In this document: positions 38,690 through 41,766 of the stretch, in pieces | Numbering within the stretch: position 1 is the stretch's first letter | Layout of the letters: the number at the start of each line of letters is the position of its first letter | Assembly: GCA_025360645.1 (NCBI GenBank) | Contig: JANYBT010000051.1 | Span: 1-41,766, forward strand | Source: Acidobacteriaceae bacterium | Lineage (GTDB): Bacteria; Acidobacteriota; Terriglobia; Terriglobales; Acidobacteriaceae | Length of the DNA: 41,766 nucleotides | Reading direction: 5' to 3' | Program-made: the position numbers and the translations under genes | Notes under the pieces: model-generated | What the model saw: the letters and a program-made list of their open reading frames with translations, nothing else | The model's database searches: none | What the model was told of the DNA's origin: nothing

Positions 38690-39115
38690 TTACGCCTCCA
38701 GCTTCGCGTCCATCGTCACTTTGGCGTTCAATACGCGTGACACCGGGCAACCGGCCTTGGCGTTCTGGGCGGCTTTGTCGAAAGCTTCCGCGGTTGCGCC
38801 TGGAACTTTTGCGGTCACGTCCAGATGGACGGTGGTGATGGTCCAGCCGGCATCCAGCTTTTCCATGGTGAGTGTGGCGGTGGTGTTGATGCTGTCCGCG
38901 GTCAAGTTCGCGGCACCCAGTTGGCCGGAGAGCGCCATAGAGAAGCATCCCGCGTGCGCGGCTGCGATCAATTCCTCCGGATTGGTTCCGGGAGTGTCTT
39001 CAAAACGCGTGGTGAATGAATAGGGCGTGTTGGAGAGAACTCCGCTGGTGGAGGAGACGGCGCCCTTGCCGTCTTTCAATCCACCCTTCCACACTGCACT
39101 GGCCTTGCGTTGCAT
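38690..39115 (-). CDS. osmC: OsmC-family peroxiredoxin
   Basis: 141 aa thiol-dependent hydroperoxide reductase acting on organic peroxides in the cytoplasm. Start ATG 39115 has AAAGGA 6 nt upstream. The two family cysteines are present: AAHAGCFSMAL (peroxidatic, near residue 57) and AKAGCPVSRVL (resolving, near residue 122). The N-terminal KASAVWKGGLKDGKGAVSS and TPYSFTTRFEDTPGTNPEELIA match OsmC rather than Ohr. Length is normal. A monocistronic gene, convergent with the small DHp-like gene. The last codons run into a region of TTGAAACT repeats. Confidence 0.93.
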   Translation of the reverse strand: MQRKASAVWKGGLKDGKGAVSSTSGVLSNTPYSFTTRFEDTPGTNPEELIAAAHAGCFSMALSGQLGAANLTADSINTTATLTMEKLDAGWTITTVHLDVTAKVPGATAEAFDKAAQNAKAGCPVSRVLNAKVTMDAKLEA

Positions 39116-39268
39116 AAGAAATCCTTTCGAAGCGAATATGGCATGCTGCCTCAGTCATTGTAAGCGAAGCGAAGCGGGACATGGCGAGCGGGCAGTGCTC
39201 TCCCCCTGGCCAGGGATGATTGTGGCAGATATGGCCGGGCCGCTGCATCAATCTGCGCGCGAAGAATC

Positions 39269-39274
39269 TATACT
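39269..39274 (+). promoter_or_regulatory. Possible -10 box of a leaderless GH144-type transcript
   Basis: TATACT ends 6 nt before the ATG at 39281 and no Shine-Dalgarno lies between them. This is the spacing expected when transcription begins at the start codon. No convincing -35. Confidence 0.35.
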
Positions 39275-39280
39275 GAATAC

Positions 39281-40606
39281 ATGAGTGAGTTGAATTGGCC
39301 CTCGGCCTGGACGCGCCGTCAGTTGCTGGCTCGCCTGGGGCAACTGGCGCTGGCCTCGCCATTCTTCATGGCGATGTTGGGCCCTTCCTGTGGCGGGTCG
39401 AAGACCAGTGTCACTGTCCCGCCCCCTCCAACCCTCACCGACGATCAATTTCTGGACCAGTTGGAGCGCGCCATATTTTTGTTCTTTTGGGAGCAGGCCA
39501 GCGCGACCACCGGGATGATCAAAGACCGCGCCGTGGCCGCGGGGAACGACACGAGCATGGTTTCCAGCATTGCTTCGACGGGATTCGGCCTGACCGCGCT
39601 CTGCATTGGCGCCCAGCGGGGATACATGGCCAGTGCAACCATCCAGGCGCGGGTGCTCACGACCCTGAGCTACCTGCTGAACCAGTTGCCGCAGCAGCAG
39701 GGCTTCTTCTACCACTTTGTGGACAAGGAGACCGGGGCGCGCGCCTTCAACTCGGAAGTGTCTTCGATTGATACGTCGATTCTGTTGTGCGGCGTGCTCA
39801 CCTGTCGGCAATATTTTCAGGACGCGCAGATCCAAAGCCTGGCCACGCAGATTTACCAGCGGGTGGACTGGACCTGGATGTTGAACGGCGGCGCGGCGTT
39901 TTCCATGGGATGGACGCCGGAGAGCGGTTTCATTCCCACTCGGTGGGATGTTTACAGCGAACTGATGATGATTTACCTGCTGGCGATCGGGTCGCCGACA
40001 CATCCGGTGCCGCCGTCGGCGTGGCAGGCGTTCACCCGGCCGCTGTTTACCTATAATGGCGCCACCTACATCAACAACATCGGCGCGCCGTTGTTCATCC
40101 ACCAGTATTCGCACGCGTGGTTTGATTTCCGCAACAAGCAGGACAGCTACGCCAACTACTTCAACAATTCGGTGGCCGCGACCCAGGCCCACAAACAGTT
40201 CTGCGTGGCGCTGGCGGGGCAGTTTTCGGATTACGCGAGCAACCTGTGGGGGATCACCGCGTCGGATTCCGTGAATGGGTACACGGTGTGGGGTGGCCCA
40301 CCCGCGATCGGGCCGATTGATGGTAGCGTGGTTCCGTGTGCGGCGGGCGGTTCGATTCCGTTTCTTCCCGCCGACTGCATTGCGGTTTTGCGCAATATTC
40401 AAAGCGGCTATCCGCGAGCGATGCAGCGCTACGGGTTTGTGGATGCGTTCAATCCCTTGACCGGGTGGTACAACGCCGACGTGATCGGAATCAACTCCGG
40501 CATTACTATGCTGATGGCGGAAAACCAGCGCACCGGCTTGGTGTGGAACACGTTCATGAAGAACCCGGAAGTGGTGGCGGCAATGGCGTTGGTGGGGTTG
40601 AAGTAG
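39281..40606 (+). CDS. GH144-type glycoside hydrolase (glucoamylase-like, PF10091)
   Basis: 441 aa exported enzyme. The N-terminus WTRRQLLARLGQLALASPFF is Tat-like (RR pair at residues 12-13), followed by GPSCGGS, where the Cys could be a lipid attachment site although the lipobox is imperfect. The (alpha/alpha)6-barrel markers of the family are clear: DQLERAIFLFFWEQA, SIASTGFGLTALCIGAQRGY, YHFVDKETGARAFNSE, SSIDTSILLCGVL, SELMMIYLLAIGSPTHPVP and IHQYSHAWFDFRNKQDSY. Characterised GH144 members are endo-beta-1,2-glucanases; this protein's substrate is inferred only. It is convergent with a GH39 gene, so the locus may serve polysaccharide use. Confidence 0.87.
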   Translation: MSELNWPSAWTRRQLLARLGQLALASPFFMAMLGPSCGGSKTSVTVPPPPTLTDDQFLDQLERAIFLFFWEQASATTGMIKDRAVAAGNDTSMVSSIASTGFGLTALCIGAQRGYMASATIQARVLTTLSYLLNQLPQQQGFFYHFVDKETGARAFNSEVSSIDTSILLCGVLTCRQYFQDAQIQSLATQIYQRVDWTWMLNGGAAFSMGWTPESGFIPTRWDVYSELMMIYLLAIGSPTHPVPPSAWQAFTRPLFTYNGATYINNIGAPLFIHQYSHAWFDFRNKQDSYANYFNNSVAATQAHKQFCVALAGQFSDYASNLWGITASDSVNGYTVWGGPPAIGPIDGSVVPCAAGGSIPFLPADCIAVLRNIQSGYPRAMQRYGFVDAFNPLTGWYNADVIGINSGITMLMAENQRTGLVWNTFMKNPEVVAAMALVGLK

Positions 40607-40623
40607 GCGCTGGCGGGAAAGGG

Positions 40624-40660
40624 CTTGAACCACAGGGGGCACGGGGTTACACAGGGTAAA
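40624..40660. repeat. Dispersed 37-bp repeat (copy 2)
   Basis: CTTGAACCACAGGGGGCAC...ACACAGGGTAAA: 32 of 37 bases identical to 8908-8944, same orientation. It is followed within 60 bp by GACCACGGAGGACGC and CCTTCGCTTTGCTCAATATGACA, which look like further members of common environmental interspersed repeats. Intergenic, after the stop of the GH144-type gene. Confidence 0.7.
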
Positions 40661-40764
40661 CCCGGGATTGACCACGGAGGACGCATAGGAAAGCAGGCCC
40701 TTCGCTTTGCTCAATATGACAAGCTTGAGGTTGAGGTCGACCTGGTTGCGAGCCGACTCCTGCG

Positions 40765-41766
40765 CTACTTTTCTAGTTCCACTACCGCCAAGCCTTGCGA
40801 GGGCAGCGTGAGTGTGAGTTCGTTCTTTTTCACGGGACGGGATTCGGGTGCGGGCAGGTCGGCGGCTTTGCGGAGCTCGTCCAATTGCTTGGCGGTCGGA
40901 TAGACGGGCGAACCCATGCGCTGGTAGGCGGTCATCACGTTGCCGTGGGTGGCGTCCACCCATGAAATTTGCGCTTTTCCTGCTTTAAAGCCTTTCACCC
41001 GCAGCGTAAAATTCTTAACCGGGCTGGCAGTGCCGGGAGGGGCCAGGTTCCACAAGGCGACGAAGTAGGTTCCGTCTTTGCGGCGCGTGACCAGCGCGGA
41101 AGTGGAAGCGGTGTCGATGCGTTCGTCGCCCAAGTTGTGCAGGATACGGAAAGCGTTGAAGGCGGGCTTGGGGATGCTGCCGGCAGCCATCAGGCCAAAC
41201 CCCCCGTAGAAGGGCTGCTTCACTACGCCCTGTTCTTCAAACACATCGGAGAAGCTCCAGTACGACATCTCGTCCACCAAACCGTCGCACTGGCGGATAG
41301 TGTCGGCGAGCCAGGGGCCCATGTAGATGGAGTCGGTGACCTCGACTTCGTTCTTGTAGCTGGCGTTGAACTCGCTCCAGATCAAGGGCAGGTGGGGAAG
41401 CGCGGACGACTGAATTTGCTCGTGAACTTTCTTGACCGCGCGGCAAACCATTTGGTCGCGAGGAATGCTTTCCGAGGTGCCCAACACATCCTGCGCAGTG
41501 TCGTTGCCATAGACGTGAGAGGAAACGAAATCCACCGGGACGTTGCCGGCGGAGCAATGATTGATGAAGGCATCGGCCCAGGCGGCTTGGGCGGTGGAGG
41601 GGCCTCCGACGCGCAAGCGCGGGCTAACCGCTTTAATGGCGCGGGCGGTGTGGTCGTAAAGTTCGAAATAGGTGGATTGCTTGGGGTCTCCCACCCAGAA
41701 ATCAATATTGGGCTCGTTCCAGACCTCGAAGTACCACTGCGAGACTTCGTCGATGCCATAGCGCTC
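40765..41766 (-). CDS. GH39-family glycoside hydrolase (partial, N-terminus beyond window)
   Basis: At least 333 residues; the frame is open to the right edge. The visible start of the sequence, ERYGIDEVSQWYFEVWNEPN, carries the acid/base Glu of GH39 in the WNEPN motif. The nucleophile Glu is in LIWSEFNASY. Further family segments are DFVSSHVYGNDTAQD, DEMSYWSFSDVFEEQGV and PFYGGFGLMAAGSIPKPAFNAF. The C-terminal 110 or so residues form the beta-sandwich usual after the GH39 barrel (TYFVALWNLAPPG...GLAVVELEK). Known members are beta-xylosidases or alpha-L-iduronidase-like enzymes; the substrate here is open. Convergent with the GH144-type gene. Confidence 0.88.
   Translation of the reverse strand, partial: ERYGIDEVSQWYFEVWNEPNIDFWVGDPKQSTYFELYDHTARAIKAVSPRLRVGGPSTAQAAWADAFINHCSAGNVPVDFVSSHVYGNDTAQDVLGTSESIPRDQMVCRAVKKVHEQIQSSALPHLPLIWSEFNASYKNEVEVTDSIYMGPWLADTIRQCDGLVDEMSYWSFSDVFEEQGVVKQPFYGGFGLMAAGSIPKPAFNAFRILHNLGDERIDTASTSALVTRRKDGTYFVALWNLAPPGTASPVKNFTLRVKGFKAGKAQISWVDATHGNVMTAYQRMGSPVYPTAKQLDELRKAADLPAPESRPVKKNELTLTLPSQGLAVVELEK

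Noticed and set aside
38666-38690. TTGAAACT-type simple repeats as a regulatory site of osmC
   Set aside because: They lie at the 3' end of osmC, not at its promoter, and look like a common simple dispersed repeat.

Overview
The window looks like a chromosomal segment of a GC-rich soil bacterium of the phylum Acidobacteriota (class Terriglobia-like). This is an inference from gene content: an Oar-like TonB-dependent receptor with an N-terminal carboxypeptidase-regulatory domain, a DUF1800-DUF1501 pair, DUF202 and zinc-ribbon small proteins, many Sec/Tat-exported proteins and GH144/GH39 glycosidases. No phage, IS element or CRISPR array is visible.

Layout. 1-2335 (-): DUF1800 then DUF1501 exported proteins. 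2564-7625 (+): a tripartite drug-efflux operon (TolC, EmrA-like, EmrB-like) followed by a cytidylate-kinase-like protein. 7766-11056 (-): tRNA-Arg(CCG), L-lactate dehydrogenase, a small zinc-ribbon protein and the GTPase TypA. 11270-18906 (-): four tandem paralogues of a secreted, eight-cysteine protein family of unknown function, each with its own intrinsic terminator and each preceded by the same dyad (TACTA-N8-TAGTA); a small DUF5666-like exported protein is inserted between copies 2 and 3. 19050-21822 (-): potABC-type ABC importer without a binding protein. 21973-23045 (+): DUF202 membrane protein and RpiA. 23072-26473 (-): CAP-domain secreted protein, then the operon PPOX-family oxidase / homoserine dehydrogenase / class V aminotransferase. 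26664-30916 (+): an exported SAM hydrolase (DUF62) and a large TonB-dependent receptor. 31026-33406 (-): purine nucleoside phosphorylase and an exported adenosine deaminase. 33407-34204: intergenic region with two 124-nt structured direct repeats. 34205-34996 (-): trpC. 35374-37514 (+): a predicted selenocysteine-containing exported peroxiredoxin and a secreted propeller-like protein. 37519-37605 (-): tRNA-Leu(CAG). 37606-38289: repeat-rich non-coding stretch. 38290 to end: small DHp-like protein (+), OsmC (-), GH144-type glycosidase (+), partial GH39 glycosidase (-).

Most notable points: (1) the peroxiredoxin whose peroxidatic cysteine codon is an in-frame TGA, followed 15 nt later by a 10-bp hairpin fitting a bacterial SECIS; (2) the paralogue array with a shared operator-like dyad placed at the predicted transcription start in two copies, and Shine-Dalgarno sequences buried in small palindromes in three copies; (3) a tandem pair of unidentified 124-nt structured elements upstream of the adenosine deaminase operon; (4) a neighbourhood that could process S-adenosylmethionine outside the cytoplasm (SAM to adenosine plus methionine, adenosine to inosine, then phosphorolysis in the cytoplasm). 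All functional statements are from reading the sequence; no database search was run.
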